Notes: generated by a model from the letters alone, not told the origin. A stretch of DNA of 36,604 nt from DSYF01 sp041181065 (GCA_041181065.1 JBEGQI010000126.1:1-36604), one strand, 5' to 3'. Positions 16,513 through 25,736 are shown, counted from the stretch's first letter. Made by a program: numbers and translations.

Positions 16513-18009
16513 TCAGGAGCTGGGTAAAAGTTTTCGCAACGCGACGTAGATGACGAACGCGAGCCCAAAGCCGATGAACCATGCGTAATGATAAAGGTCC
16601 GCGAGCAACGCGGGCACGCTGGTGGCGCTGAGCACTTTGATCTGGATGAGAAAGCCGGGCAGGCTCGGCAACGCACCAAGCACGAGCGCGATCATCGCCA
16701 CCCAACTGAAGCCGTTTGCGAAGCGATATTCGCCGTCGTCCTTGTAGAGCCCGGCGACGTTCAGTTGGCAGCCGCGGCAGACGAAATAGTCCGCGATGAG
16801 GATGCCTCCGATGGGCCCGAGCAACGCGCTGTAAGCGATAAGCCACGTGAAGATATAGCCGTTCGGATCGGCCACGAGCTTCCACGGCATCATCAACACA
16901 CCCACGATGCCGGTGAGGTAACCGCCGGTGCGGAAGGAAATCAGCTTGGGCGCGAGATGCGCGAAGTCGTTCGCGGGCGAAACGACGTTCGCCGCGATGT
17001 TTGTCGCGAGCGTGGCGATGCAGAGCGAAACCATTGCGGTGATCAGCACGGCAGGACTGTTGAAGCGCGTCAGCACATCGACCGGGTTCCACAGTGTTTC
17101 GCCGAAGATGACGACCGTTGCCGAAGTCACCGCCACTCCGATGAACGAGTAGAGCGCCATCGTCGTCGGCAACCCGAGCGCCTGGCCGATGACCTGGTCG
17201 CGCTGCGTCTTCGCGTAACGCGAGAAGTCGGGGATGTTCAACGAGAGCGTGGCCCAGAAGCCGATCATGCCGGTGAGCGCGGGGAAGAAGTAACTCCAGA
17301 ACTTGCCGGCCTGCGGTTGGCCGACGTCGAATTGCGAAGGCTTCTCCAGCATTGACCCAAATCCACCGGCCTTTTGCCTCGCCCAGAACAGGAGCAGCAG
17401 TCCGAGCCCGATGAGCAGTGGCGCCTTGATGTTCAGCAGGAAGCGGATGGTATCAATGCCGCGGTAAATGACCCACATGTTCACGCCCCAGAACAGCAGG
17501 AAGCAAATGAACTGTCCGCCGCTGATGCCGAACCAGTTCGTGACGACGGCGGGCTGAATCTTGAAAAGCGTCAGGCAAATCTTGTAGATCGCGTCACCGC
17601 CGATCCACGCCTGGATGCCGAACCAGCCGCACGCTACCAGCGCGCGCAGGATGGCAGGCACGTTTGCGCCGAGCGTCCCGAACGAGGCGCGGCAATACAC
17701 CGGGAACGGGATGCCGTATTTGGTTCCAGCATGCGCGTTGAGGATCATCGGCACGAGCACGATGAGGTTGGCGAGGAAGATCGTCAGCACCGCCTGCCAC
17801 CAGTTCATGCCGCCGCCGATGAGCGACGACGCGAGCATGTAGGTCGGGATACACGCCGACATCGAGATCCACAACGCCGCAAAGCTCAGCACGCCCCACT
17901 TGCGCTGACTCGCCGCTACCGGCGCAAGGTCAGCGTTGTAGAGACGGCTCTGCGCGATGTCGGCTTCGACATCAGGCGCGTTCTGCTTCAGGCCGGGTTC
18001 GATGCTCAT
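16513..18009 (-). CDS. NCS1-family nucleobase/hydantoin:cation symporter
   Basis: A 498-residue, about 12-helix inner-membrane permease of the nucleobase:cation symporter-1 family (uracil, allantoin, hydantoin, cytosine). Family marks are the N-terminal NADLAPVAASQRKWG before helix 1, WISMSACIPTYMLASSLI, GMNWWQAV, GTKYGIPFPVYCRASFG and GWFGIQAWIGG, then SLNIPDFSRYAKTQRDQ in the central region. In this position, within a pyrimidine catabolic operon, uracil/thymine uptake is the likely job; hydantoin or allantoin are alternatives. It follows prpC by 5 bases and precedes the aminotransferase by 4. Confidence 0.9.
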   Translation of the reverse strand: MSIEPGLKQNAPDVEADIAQSRLYNADLAPVAASQRKWGVLSFAALWISMSACIPTYMLASSLIGGGMNWWQAVLTIFLANLIVLVPMILNAHAGTKYGIPFPVYCRASFGTLGANVPAILRALVACGWFGIQAWIGGDAIYKICLTLFKIQPAVVTNWFGISGGQFICFLLFWGVNMWVIYRGIDTIRFLLNIKAPLLIGLGLLLLFWARQKAGGFGSMLEKPSQFDVGQPQAGKFWSYFFPALTGMIGFWATLSLNIPDFSRYAKTQRDQVIGQALGLPTTMALYSFIGVAVTSATVVIFGETLWNPVDVLTRFNSPAVLITAMVSLCIATLATNIAANVVSPANDFAHLAPKLISFRTGGYLTGIVGVLMMPWKLVADPNGYIFTWLIAYSALLGPIGGILIADYFVCRGCQLNVAGLYKDDGEYRFANGFSWVAMIALVLGALPSLPGFLIQIKVLSATSVPALLADLYHYAWFIGFGLAFVIYVALRKLLPSS

Positions 18010-18014
18010 GCGGG

Positions 18015-19145
18015 TTATCTGCGTTGGTTGATCGGCACAACGCTCCGTTGCGCCGGGCCGGTGTATTTCGAAAGCGGACGGATGAGACGGTTGTGCGCCT
18101 GTTGCTCCATGATGTGCGCCGTCCAGCCGGTGACGCGCGCCATGACAAAGAACGGCGTGAACATGTCGATGTCAAAGCCCATCATGTAATACGCCGGGCC
18201 GCTCGGGAAATCGAGGTTCGGGTGGATGCTCTTCTGCTCGATCATCGTTGCTTCGAGGATGTCCGAAATTTCCAGCCACTTGGTCTGGCCGGTGAACGCC
18301 GCGACCTGCCGCTCGAACTTCTTCATCGTCGGCACGCGCGAATCGCCATTCTTGTAAACGCGATGGCCGAAGCCCATCACGACGCGATGGTCGCGCAACG
18401 CGGTGAGCATCCATTCCTTTGCGCGCGATGGTTCGCCGACTTCCAGTAGCATGTGCATCACGGCCTCATTCGCACCGCCGTGTAACGGACCTTTCAGCGA
18501 CGCAATACCCCCGACCACGCCGCAATAGATATCCGCCATGCTCGACACAATGACCCGCGCCGTGAACGTGGACGCGTTGAAGCCGTGCTCGGCGTAAAGG
18601 ATCAGCGACACCTCGAACGCCTTCAAAATCTCAGCGGGCGGCACTTTGCCGAAGACCATGTGAAAGAAATTCGCCGCAAAACCGAGGTCGTTGCGCGGCG
18701 GGATGAACTCCTGACCTTTGCGATGACGATAGAACGCCGCGATGATGGTCGGAATCTTCGCCAGCATGTTCATGGAACGACGGAGGTTCGTTTCCGGGTC
18801 GCTCTTGCTGAGGTCCGGGTCTTCCGAGCCGAGGAAGCTGACCGCTGTGCGCACGACATCCATCGGATGCGCGGTGCGTGGCGATTTCTGAATGACTGCG
18901 ACGAGTTCAGGACTCAAAGCGCGCAAGCTGCGGCCAAAAGCCTGAAACTCCGCGAGCTGCTGTGCGTTCGGCAATTCGCCGTGCCAGATGAGCCACGCGA
19001 CCTCCTCGAAGCTGCAATGCTCCGCGAGTTCCTGCACCGGATAGCCGCGATAGACGAGCGAATTGATCTCAGGCATGACCTTCGAGATCGCGGTGGAATC
19101 CACAATCACGCCGTCGAGCCCTTGATGGATTGTCTCGTCGCTCAC
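18015..19145 (-). CDS. prpC: 2-Methylcitrate synthase / citrate synthase
   Basis: A 376-residue citrate synthase family enzyme. The catalytic triad is visible as H222 (GPLHGGANEAVMHML), H261 (MGFGHRVYKNGDSR) and D312 (HPNLDFPSGPAYY). The short length without the N-terminal extension of the long type II enzyme fits type I/2-methylcitrate synthases. Its place between prpB and the permease, with prpD upstream, makes 2-methylcitrate synthase (propionyl-CoA plus oxaloacetate) the best call, although such enzymes often also use acetyl-CoA. It is separated from prpB by only 2 bases. Confidence 0.9.
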   Translation of the reverse strand: MSDETIHQGLDGVIVDSTAISKVMPEINSLVYRGYPVQELAEHCSFEEVAWLIWHGELPNAQQLAEFQAFGRSLRALSPELVAVIQKSPRTAHPMDVVRTAVSFLGSEDPDLSKSDPETNLRRSMNMLAKIPTIIAAFYRHRKGQEFIPPRNDLGFAANFFHMVFGKVPPAEILKAFEVSLILYAEHGFNASTFTARVIVSSMADIYCGVVGGIASLKGPLHGGANEAVMHMLLEVGEPSRAKEWMLTALRDHRVVMGFGHRVYKNGDSRVPTMKKFERQVAAFTGQTKWLEISDILEATMIEQKSIHPNLDFPSGPAYYMMGFDIDMFTPFFVMARVTGWTAHIMEQQAHNRLIRPLSKYTGPAQRSVVPINQRR

Positions 19146-19147
19146 GA

Positions 19148-20041
19148 CTACAATTTGAAATTGAACACGTCTTTGTCGAACTGCTCGTAATCCTTGTAGC
19201 GGATCAACTCGTAAAGCTCCGCGCGCGTCTGCATCGCCTTCAACAACGATTCCTGCGTGCCGTCGCTCTTGATGGTCGCAAGGCCGTCCTCGATTGCTTT
19301 CATCGCCAGACGAAGCGTGGTCACCGGATAAATCACAATGTTGAAACCGAAATCGGCCAGCTGCTTCGCCGTCAGCAATTTGCTTTTGCCAAACTCGGTC
19401 ATGTTCGCCAGCAGTGGAACTTTGATGGCTTTGCGGAACTTCTCGAACTCGCCTTCGTCCGCCAGCGCTTCGGGAAAAATCGCATCCGCACCGGCGTCAA
19501 TGTAAGCCTTCGCTCGCGCAATCGCGCCGTCCAGTCCTTCCACCGCTCGCGCATCGGTGCGGGCCATGAGGAGGAAATTTTTGTCGCGGCGCGCACCAAC
19601 GGCGGCTCGAACTTTCTCAGCCATCGCCTGCTTTGTGACGAGCGATTTGCCATCGAGATGACCGCAACGCTTCGGATTCACCTGGTCTTCGAGATGGCAG
19701 CCACACAGGCCCGCGTCCTCAAGCGTGTTGATAGTGCGCGCCATGTTCAACGCTTCACCGAAGCCCGTGTCCGCATCGATGAGCGCCGGCAGATCCGTCG
19801 CCCGCGCAATCGCACCGCCGCGAGCCGCAACTTCTGGTAAGGTGGTCAGCCCGATGTCCGGAAGGCCCAGATCTGCCGCCAACGCCGCGCCGGAGACATA
19901 CACACCATCGAAGCCTTGCTTTTGAATCGCCATCGCCACGAGCGGTGAGAAAGCGCCGGGCATGCGCAGCAGTTTGCCGGACGCCAGCGCCGCGCGGAAT
20001 TCCTTGCGCTTGTCAGCTGCGGATTTGTCGGCTTGGAGCAT
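19148..20041 (-). CDS. prpB: 2-Methylisocitrate lyase
   Basis: A 297-residue isocitrate lyase/PEP mutase family enzyme that splits 2-methylisocitrate into pyruvate and succinate. The active-site motif KRCGH is at residues 124-128 with catalytic C126; Mg-binding segments are LIDADTGFGEALN (88-100) and HLEDQ (116-120); MARTDARAVEGLDGAIAR continues the barrel. The length matches PrpB and is far shorter than isocitrate lyase AceA. I choose the ATG at 20041 (MLQADKSAADKRKEF); an upstream start in the same frame would extend into prpD. The gap to prpD is 2 bases, so the two are tightly co-transcribed. Confidence 0.93.
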   Translation of the reverse strand: MLQADKSAADKRKEFRAALASGKLLRMPGAFSPLVAMAIQKQGFDGVYVSGAALAADLGLPDIGLTTLPEVAARGGAIARATDLPALIDADTGFGEALNMARTINTLEDAGLCGCHLEDQVNPKRCGHLDGKSLVTKQAMAEKVRAAVGARRDKNFLLMARTDARAVEGLDGAIARAKAYIDAGADAIFPEALADEGEFEKFRKAIKVPLLANMTEFGKSKLLTAKQLADFGFNIVIYPVTTLRLAMKAIEDGLATIKSDGTQESLLKAMQTRAELYELIRYKDYEQFDKDVFNFKL

Positions 20042-20043
20042 GG

Positions 20044-21552
20044 TTAAAAGATTCCCCGCTGGTCGCGCACGGAGCAAGTCAGTTTGCCTGCGGGCAAAAC
20101 GACATTCAGCTCGCCAATCTCCGCCGCGGTCAATTGCGGCAGTCGTTGGACAAGTTGCAGGAAGCGCTTCGATTCATCGGCAGCGACCAGCCCTTCCGTC
20201 AGTGTTTCAAACTTGCGAATGTAATCAGCGCGGCCAAACGGTTTCGCACCGAGTGGATGCGCGTTTGCCACGGCGATTTCGTCCACGAGTTTCTTGCCGT
20301 CGTTAAAGGTGATTTCGACGCGACCGCCAAAGGCTTTTTCCTTCGGGTCAATCGAATGATAGCGGCGCGTCCACTCAGCATCTTCTCGCGTCGTAATCTT
20401 CTTCCAGAGCGCGACCACCTCAGGATGCCTCGCAACTTCGGGTGCGTAGCTTTTGACGTGATGCCAGAAGCCGGTGTGCAGCGCGGCGGCAAAGATGAAC
20501 ATGATGCTGTGGTCGAGCGTCTCGCGGCTGGCGTTCGGGTCGGACTTCTGCGGGTCGTTCGCGCCCGTGCCGATAACGAAATGCGTGTGGTGACTCGTGT
20601 GGATGACAATCTCGCGGATGGCTTGCAGGTCGGCGATTTGTTTGCGCAGCTTGAACGCGAGGTCGATCCACGCCTGCGCCTGATATTCGGCGGAATGTTC
20701 CTTCGTGTAGGAATCGAGGATTGCACGGCAGGGCTCGCCGGACGCGGGCAGCGGCACATCATAGCTCGCGCTTTTACCGCCGAGCATCCAAGCGATGACG
20801 CTGTCCTCCCCCTCGTAAATCGGCGACGGACTTTTCTCGCCGCGCATCGCACGGTCCACGGCCTCAATGGCGAGCTTGCCGGCGTGTGCGGGCGCGTAGG
20901 CTTTCCAACTGGAAATCTCGCCCTTGCGCGATTGGCGCGTGGAAAAACCGACGTGCACCGCCTGCTGAACCGCCTGATAAATCGTGTCGGTGTCGAGGCC
21001 GAGCATCGCGCCGATGCCGGCGGCGGCGGACGGACAGAGATGCGCGATGTGATCCTTCTTGTGCTCGTGCAGGCAGATCGCGCGCACGAGGTCCATCTGA
21101 ACTTCGTAGGCGACGACAAGGCCACGCAGCAGTTGCGCGCCGGTGCAGCCGCATTGCTGTGCCACGGCGAGCAGCGGCGGGATGTTGTCGCCGGGATGCG
21201 AATAATCCGCAGCGAGAAAGGTATCGTGCATGTCGAGCTCGCGCACGGCGACGCCATTGGCCCACGCGGCCCACTCACAATCGAATCGCTGCTCACTCGA
21301 GACGCCAAACAACGCCGCGCCCTTGCCACGCGGATGCGCGAGCGCCTGCGTCCGCGCATTGGCCACTGGCTCACGGTTGATGGCGGCGATGGCCACGGAA
21401 GCGTTGTCGATGATGCGATTGATCACCATCTCGCCCGCCGCCGGATCGATCACCGCCTTGTCCGTCGCGACGGCCGCAATCTTCCAGGCAAGCTGCTCCG
21501 TCTTTGGCAGCGGAACTTTGGACGGATAGACTTTGACGTGGTGGGTGATCAT
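20044..21552 (-). CDS. prpD: 2-Methylcitrate dehydratase (MmgE/PrpD family)
   Basis: A 502-residue MmgE/PrpD-family dehydratase, converting 2-methylcitrate toward 2-methylaconitate / 2-methylisocitrate. Conserved stretches include IIDNASVAIAAINREPV, WAAWANGVAVRELDMHDTF, AADYSHPGDNIPPLLAVA and CPSAAAGIGAMLGLD, with KAYAPAHAGKLAIEAVDRA mid-protein. The length (about 480-500) is that of the iron-sulfur-independent PrpD. No separate AcnD/PrpF or methylaconitate hydratase is seen in the window; an aconitase elsewhere could finish the isomerisation. It lies 5 bases after hydA and 2 bases before prpB. Confidence 0.93.
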   Translation of the reverse strand: MITHHVKVYPSKVPLPKTEQLAWKIAAVATDKAVIDPAAGEMVINRIIDNASVAIAAINREPVANARTQALAHPRGKGAALFGVSSEQRFDCEWAAWANGVAVRELDMHDTFLAADYSHPGDNIPPLLAVAQQCGCTGAQLLRGLVVAYEVQMDLVRAICLHEHKKDHIAHLCPSAAAGIGAMLGLDTDTIYQAVQQAVHVGFSTRQSRKGEISSWKAYAPAHAGKLAIEAVDRAMRGEKSPSPIYEGEDSVIAWMLGGKSASYDVPLPASGEPCRAILDSYTKEHSAEYQAQAWIDLAFKLRKQIADLQAIREIVIHTSHHTHFVIGTGANDPQKSDPNASRETLDHSIMFIFAAALHTGFWHHVKSYAPEVARHPEVVALWKKITTREDAEWTRRYHSIDPKEKAFGGRVEITFNDGKKLVDEIAVANAHPLGAKPFGRADYIRKFETLTEGLVAADESKRFLQLVQRLPQLTAAEIGELNVVLPAGKLTCSVRDQRGIF

Positions 21553-21557
21553 CCCGG

Positions 21558-22940
21558 TTAGAAATGGCTCGGCTTGCGGGCGAGGAATTTTCCGTGGCCG
21601 TGTTTGCCGACGAATTTTCCATCGCGCACGGCGACTTTGCCACGCACCGTGACGACGCTCGGACGACCTTCGAGTCTCCAGCCTTCGAATGCGCTGTAGT
21701 CGAGGTTCATGTGTTGGGTTTTCACGGAAATTTTGCCGCGATAGTTCGGGTCATAAACCACGAGGTCCGCGTCGGCGCCGGGCTGGATCGTGCCTTTGCG
21801 CGGGAAGAGGTCGAAAGTCTTCGCGACCTGCGTGCTGAGCACGTTCACGAACGTATGCAGGTCGATCTTGCCGGTCTTCACGCCGTAGGTGTAGAGCAGG
21901 TTCACCCGTTCTTCGAGCGACGGAATGCCGTTCGGAATTTTCGTGAAATCATTTTTGCCCATCTCCTTCTGCTTGCGGAAATCGAACGGCGCGTGGTCGG
22001 TGGCGACAGTTTGCACGAGCCCATCGCGCAGTCCGTTCCAAAGGACTTCCTGATTTCGCTTATCGCGCAGCGGCGGGGACATGACGTATTTCGCGCCCTC
22101 AAACTTCGGCAGCTCGGCGTAGGTTTTATCGAGCGTGAGATATTGAATGAGCGTCTCGACGCCGACGCGCACGCCGCGTTGACGGGCAGCAACGGCTTCG
22201 GCCAACGCTTCTTTGCAACTCAGGTGAACGATGTAAGTCGACGCGCCGGTGAGTTCGGCGAAGGTCATCAAGTGATGCACGCCCTCGGCCTCGACCTGAA
22301 CGGGCCGACTCGGCTCGTGGAAACCCGGACCGGTCTTGCCGGCGGCGATGAGTTCCTTGCAACGTTCGCTGACGAGCGTCTCGTTCTCGCAATGCGCGGT
22401 GACGATGACGCCGAGTTCCTTCGCCAGCTTGAGCGTGCGATACAGCTCGGTGTCATCCACGCCGAATGCCCCTTTGTAGGCGAGGAACACTTTGAACGAG
22501 CTGATGCCGCGCTTCACGATCTCGCGGAGCTGCCTCTCGGTCGTTTCATCGAACTTCGTCACGCCCATGTGGAAAGTGAAATCGCACGCCGACTTGCCTT
22601 CGGCCTGGCCCATCCACAGCTCGAAACTTTTCAGCGCGTCGTCTTTGCGCGCCGGGCAGCACATCTCGATGAGCGTGGTCGTGCCGCCGACCAGCGCGGC
22701 CTCGCTGCCGGTGATGTAATCGTCCTTTGAGAACGTGCCCATGAATGGCAGGTAGATGTGGACGTGCGGATCGATGAAACCGGGGAAGACGAACTTGCCT
22801 TTGGCGTCGATGACCTCTGCGCCTTTCGGCGGCGTGATGCCGCGGTCGATTCTCGTGATGGTTTCGTTCTCGCACAGGATGTCGGCCACGTAGCGTTCGC
22901 TAGCGGTCACGATCTCACCGTTCTTGATCAGGAGGCTCAT
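21558..22940 (-). CDS. hydA: Dihydropyrimidinase (D-hydantoinase family)
   Basis: A 460-residue cytoplasmic amidohydrolase that opens dihydrouracil and dihydrothymine to N-carbamoyl-beta-alanine and N-carbamoyl-3-aminoisobutyrate. The binuclear metal site is visible as H59/H61 (GFIDPHVHIYLPF), the carbamylated K150 (SSFKVFLAYKGAFG), H183 (VTAHCENE), H239 (YIVHLSCKEALA) and the terminal Asp in VATDHAPFDF. The segment LAYKGAFG with Y154 in the substrate loop fits dihydropyrimidinase better than dihydroorotase. The ATG at 22940 starts MSLLIKNGEIVTASERY. A repeat fills the spacer upstream toward mmsA. Confidence 0.94.
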   Translation of the reverse strand: MSLLIKNGEIVTASERYVADILCENETITRIDRGITPPKGAEVIDAKGKFVFPGFIDPHVHIYLPFMGTFSKDDYITGSEAALVGGTTTLIEMCCPARKDDALKSFELWMGQAEGKSACDFTFHMGVTKFDETTERQLREIVKRGISSFKVFLAYKGAFGVDDTELYRTLKLAKELGVIVTAHCENETLVSERCKELIAAGKTGPGFHEPSRPVQVEAEGVHHLMTFAELTGASTYIVHLSCKEALAEAVAARQRGVRVGVETLIQYLTLDKTYAELPKFEGAKYVMSPPLRDKRNQEVLWNGLRDGLVQTVATDHAPFDFRKQKEMGKNDFTKIPNGIPSLEERVNLLYTYGVKTGKIDLHTFVNVLSTQVAKTFDLFPRKGTIQPGADADLVVYDPNYRGKISVKTQHMNLDYSAFEGWRLEGRPSVVTVRGKVAVRDGKFVGKHGHGKFLARKPSHF

Positions 22941-22947
22941 AGTTTTG

Positions 22948-23022
22948 AGACAGGATTAACAGAATTCACAGGATTCGAATTCGGACCCGATAAAATCCTG
23001 CACAATCCTGTGAATCCTGTCC
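22948..23022. repeat. ACAGGATT-type palindromic repeat in hydA-mmsA spacer
   Basis: ACAGGATTAACAGAATTCAC then AGGATTCGAA on the left, and AATCCTGCACAATCCTGTG then AATCCTGTCC on the right, form inverted arrays of an ACAGGATT word. It occupies essentially the whole spacer between the hydA start and the mmsA stop. It is unlike the CCAAGCTCC family. Confidence 0.75.
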
Positions 23023-24519
23023 TTATTTTTTCTCCGTATGCCAGATATCACCTTCGCCGTAGCTGAACCAGCGGCTCGTGGTGACTTTCAACTGCGTGAA
23101 GAACTGCACGCCTTCCTTGCCCTGCATGTGCAGGTCGCCGAAGAACGATCCGTCCCAGCCGTTGAACGGAAACCACGCCATCGAGGCGGGCACGCCAATG
23201 TTGATGCCGACCATCCCGGCTTTCACGCGATGCTTGAATTCGCGCGCCGCCTTGCCGCTGCGCGTGAATATGGATGCGCCGTTGCCATAACAGGATTTGT
23301 TCGCTAGTTCGATGGCGTGGTCGAGGTCTTCCATGTGCATCACATTCAGCACGGGGCCGAAGATCTCCTCCTTCGCCACGGTCATGTCGCGCTGGACGTG
23401 GTCGAGGATGGTGGCGCCGACATAAAAACCATTCGGCGCTTCGCTAACTTTCACGCCGCGTCCGTCGGCAGGAATCTTCGCGCCCTCCTTCACGCCGGCT
23501 TCGATGAGTTGCAACACGCGGTCGCGATGCTGGCGCGAGATGACGGCGCCCATGTCCGGCTGTGCATCGCGATCGGTCGGACCGACCTTGATGCGCTTCG
23601 TGGCCTCGATGAGCGTGGGGAAAACGGTCTTCTCCGCGCCGTGAACAAGCACCGCTGTCGAGCCAGCCATGCAACGTTCGCCCGCGCAACCGAACGCCGC
23701 CTCAATGACGCCGCGCGTGGAATTCTCCACATCCGCGTCGGGCATGATGATGACGTAATTCTTCGCGCCGCCGTTCGATTGGACGCGTTTGCCGTGCTTG
23801 GTGCCCACCTCGTAGATGTAGCGCGCGATGGGCGTCGAACCGACGAACGAAATCGCTTTCACCTTCGGATGCGTGAGCAATGCGTCCACGACTTCGCGTC
23901 CGCCATGAACGATGTTCAACACGCCTTTCGGCAATCCGGCCTTCTCGAGCAGCTTGGCAATCTTGATCGCCGTGAGCGGCACTTTCTCGCTCGGCTTGAG
24001 GACGAACGTGTTGCCGCAAGCGATGGCGATGGGATACATCCACAGCGGCACCATGGCGGGAAAGTTGAACGGCGTGATGCCGACGCAAACGCCGAGCGGC
24101 TGGCGGATTGCTTCGCAATCGATGCCGCGCGCGACGTTCTCCAGCACTTCGCCCATCATCAGCGACGAGACGCCAAGTGCGAACTCGACGACTTCCATGC
24201 CGCGCTTCACGTCGCCGCGCGACTCGACGAGCGTCTTGCCGTGCTCGCGGGTGTTGCAGCGGACGATGTCCTCGAAGTTGTCTTCGAGCAGCATCTTGAA
24301 GCGCGCCAGAATGCGGACGCGCTCGACGACGGGCGTTTGCATCCACGCGGGGAAGGCGGCTTGCGCGGCTTCCACTGCGGCATTCACGTCCGCCGCAGTG
24401 CCGACGGGACATTCGGCGATGATCTCGCCGATGGAGGGATTGAAAACAGGTGTGACAGCGGCTTTGGATTCAATCCATTCGCCAGCGATGAAGTAGGGGC
24501 AGGGTTCGAGTTGGGGCAT
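23023..24519 (-). CDS. mmsA: CoA-acylating methylmalonate-semialdehyde dehydrogenase
   Basis: A 498-residue aldehyde dehydrogenase that turns methylmalonate semialdehyde into propionyl-CoA and malonate semialdehyde into acetyl-CoA, with CO2 and NADH. The catalytic cysteine is C283 (FGCAGERCMAGSTAV). The usual general-base Glu of hydrolytic aldehyde dehydrogenases is replaced in NGGAKNYVIIMPDAD (249-263), which is characteristic of the CoA-dependent MmsA/IolA class. The NAD-binding region has GITPFNFPAMVPLWMYPIA and KPSEKVPLTA. The ATG at 24519 starts MPQLEPCPYFIAGEW. Valine and myo-inositol catabolism also use this enzyme, but the neighbours point to pyrimidine breakdown. Confidence 0.94.
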   Translation of the reverse strand: MPQLEPCPYFIAGEWIESKAAVTPVFNPSIGEIIAECPVGTAADVNAAVEAAQAAFPAWMQTPVVERVRILARFKMLLEDNFEDIVRCNTREHGKTLVESRGDVKRGMEVVEFALGVSSLMMGEVLENVARGIDCEAIRQPLGVCVGITPFNFPAMVPLWMYPIAIACGNTFVLKPSEKVPLTAIKIAKLLEKAGLPKGVLNIVHGGREVVDALLTHPKVKAISFVGSTPIARYIYEVGTKHGKRVQSNGGAKNYVIIMPDADVENSTRGVIEAAFGCAGERCMAGSTAVLVHGAEKTVFPTLIEATKRIKVGPTDRDAQPDMGAVISRQHRDRVLQLIEAGVKEGAKIPADGRGVKVSEAPNGFYVGATILDHVQRDMTVAKEEIFGPVLNVMHMEDLDHAIELANKSCYGNGASIFTRSGKAAREFKHRVKAGMVGINIGVPASMAWFPFNGWDGSFFGDLHMQGKEGVQFFTQLKVTTSRWFSYGEGDIWHTEKK

Positions 24520-24599
24520 AACATTTACCACGGAGACGCAGCGACGCGGAGGAGGAATCACTCAGCGCCTCCGCGCCTCTGCGGTTTAATTCATTGTGT
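24520..24599. repeat. CCACGGAGACGCAG-type palindromic repeat in mmsA-preA spacer
   Basis: CCACGGAGACGCAGCGACGC on the left and CCTCCGCGCCTCTGCGG on the right are imperfect inverted arms around GGAGGAATCACTCAG. The element fills the 80-base spacer between the mmsA start and the preA stop. It is a third repeat family, distinct from the other two. Confidence 0.7.
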
Positions 24600-25736
24600 T
24601 CAGCGGGACAACGCTTGGGATTGTTTCACGAAGTCGTCGCCGGTCCATTCACCGTCGGCTTGGACCATCTTCTTCGCGGGGGCGGCAGCAGCGGCGGCTT
24701 TCTGTGCCGCTTTGCGTTCGGTCTGGCGTTTGACGAGATCGGCGTGCGTGGTGAAATACGGCAGCGCTTTGCCTTTGAAATCCGCGAGCGTATTGAACTT
24801 GTGCTTGTCCATGAACGCCAGCAGCTGTTCGCACATCGGCTTCACGTGTTCGTAGCCGAACTTCATCACGCCGGTGCAGACTTGCACGGTGTCGCCGCCG
24901 AGCAGGATGAACTCCGCCGCGTCGTTGCCGGTCTCGACGCCACCAATCGCGGAGAGCGAGCGTCCGGGGAATTCGTGCTCAATCAATTTGGCGACTTCCA
25001 TGACCATGCGCAGCGCGATGGGCTTCACGGCGCGCGAGGAATAACCGCCGGGCGTCGTGTAACCTTCCACGCTCGGCTCGGGCCGAAGCGTTTCCAGATT
25101 CACGCCGATCACGCTGCGGATCGTGTTGATGGCTGCAATGCCATCCGCACCGCCGCGCAACGCCGCGCGTGAAGGATCTTCGATGTGCGTGATGTTCGGA
25201 GTCATCTTCGCCCAGAAGGGAATCTTGGTGGCGCTCTTCACCCAGCCGCATACCTCTTCGAGTATGTCGGGGTCTTGGCCCATCGCCGCGCCCATCTTGC
25301 GTTCGGGCAAACCGTGCGGGCAGGAGAAGTTCAATTCGAACGCATCGACGCCGCAGGCCTGACAACGCTCAACGAGTTCCACCCACCGGTCTTTCGCATA
25401 TTCCTCCATGATGGAAGCGATGAGCACGCCGTCGGGGTGCATGTCTTTACACTTCTTGAATTCATCCTCCCACAGCTTGAACGGCCGATCGCTGATGAGC
25501 TCGATGTTCTCCCAGCCGATGATTTCCTTCCCGTCGGTGGAATGCAGCTTGCCGTAACGCGGCGTGACGTTGATCACTTTGCTCGCGTCGAGTGAAACGG
25601 TCTTCGCGATGACCGCGCCCCAGCCTTCCTTGAACGCGCGAGAGATGACGTTGAGATTCGTGCCGGGCGGTCCGGAGCCGATGACGAAGGGGTTGGGAAG
25701 TTTGAGACCGTCAACGGTCGTGGCGAGGGTAGGCAT
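24600..25736 (-). CDS. preA: Dihydropyrimidine dehydrogenase catalytic subunit, without ferredoxin tail
   Basis: A 378-residue FMN-dependent enzyme of the dihydroorotate dehydrogenase fold that reduces uracil and thymine to dihydro forms. The active-site loop is ELNFSCPHGLPERKMG with C139 as general acid (equivalent to Cys671 of mammalian enzyme). FMN-barrel motifs are PFVIGSGPPGTN, FWAKMTPNITHIEDPSRAAL, NTIRSVIGVNLETL and SAIGGVETGNDAAEFILLG. Unlike E. coli PreA, the C-terminus (after about 335) has no ferredoxin cysteines but an Ala-rich linker and a short tail, as in plant-type enzymes; no preT partner is visible. The ATG at 25736 has a good AAAGG site 7 bases upstream. It is the first gene of the minus-strand cluster. 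Confidence 0.93.
   Translation of the reverse strand: MPTLATTVDGLKLPNPFVIGSGPPGTNLNVISRAFKEGWGAVIAKTVSLDASKVINVTPRYGKLHSTDGKEIIGWENIELISDRPFKLWEDEFKKCKDMHPDGVLIASIMEEYAKDRWVELVERCQACGVDAFELNFSCPHGLPERKMGAAMGQDPDILEEVCGWVKSATKIPFWAKMTPNITHIEDPSRAALRGGADGIAAINTIRSVIGVNLETLRPEPSVEGYTTPGGYSSRAVKPIALRMVMEVAKLIEHEFPGRSLSAIGGVETGNDAAEFILLGGDTVQVCTGVMKFGYEHVKPMCEQLLAFMDKHKFNTLADFKGKALPYFTTHADLVKRQTERKAAQKAAAAAAPAKKMVQADGEWTGDDFVKQSQALSR

Noticed and set aside
19945..21561. 538-codon open frame on the plus strand opposite prpD/prpB
   Set aside because: It mirrors the codon pattern of the two recognisable genes on the other strand, and its translation shows no domain. High-GC DNA makes such antisense frames common.
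23317..24855. 512-codon open frame on the plus strand opposite mmsA
   Set aside because: It is a shadow of mmsA and crosses the repeat at 24520-24599; its translation is Arg/His/Ala-rich without any motif.
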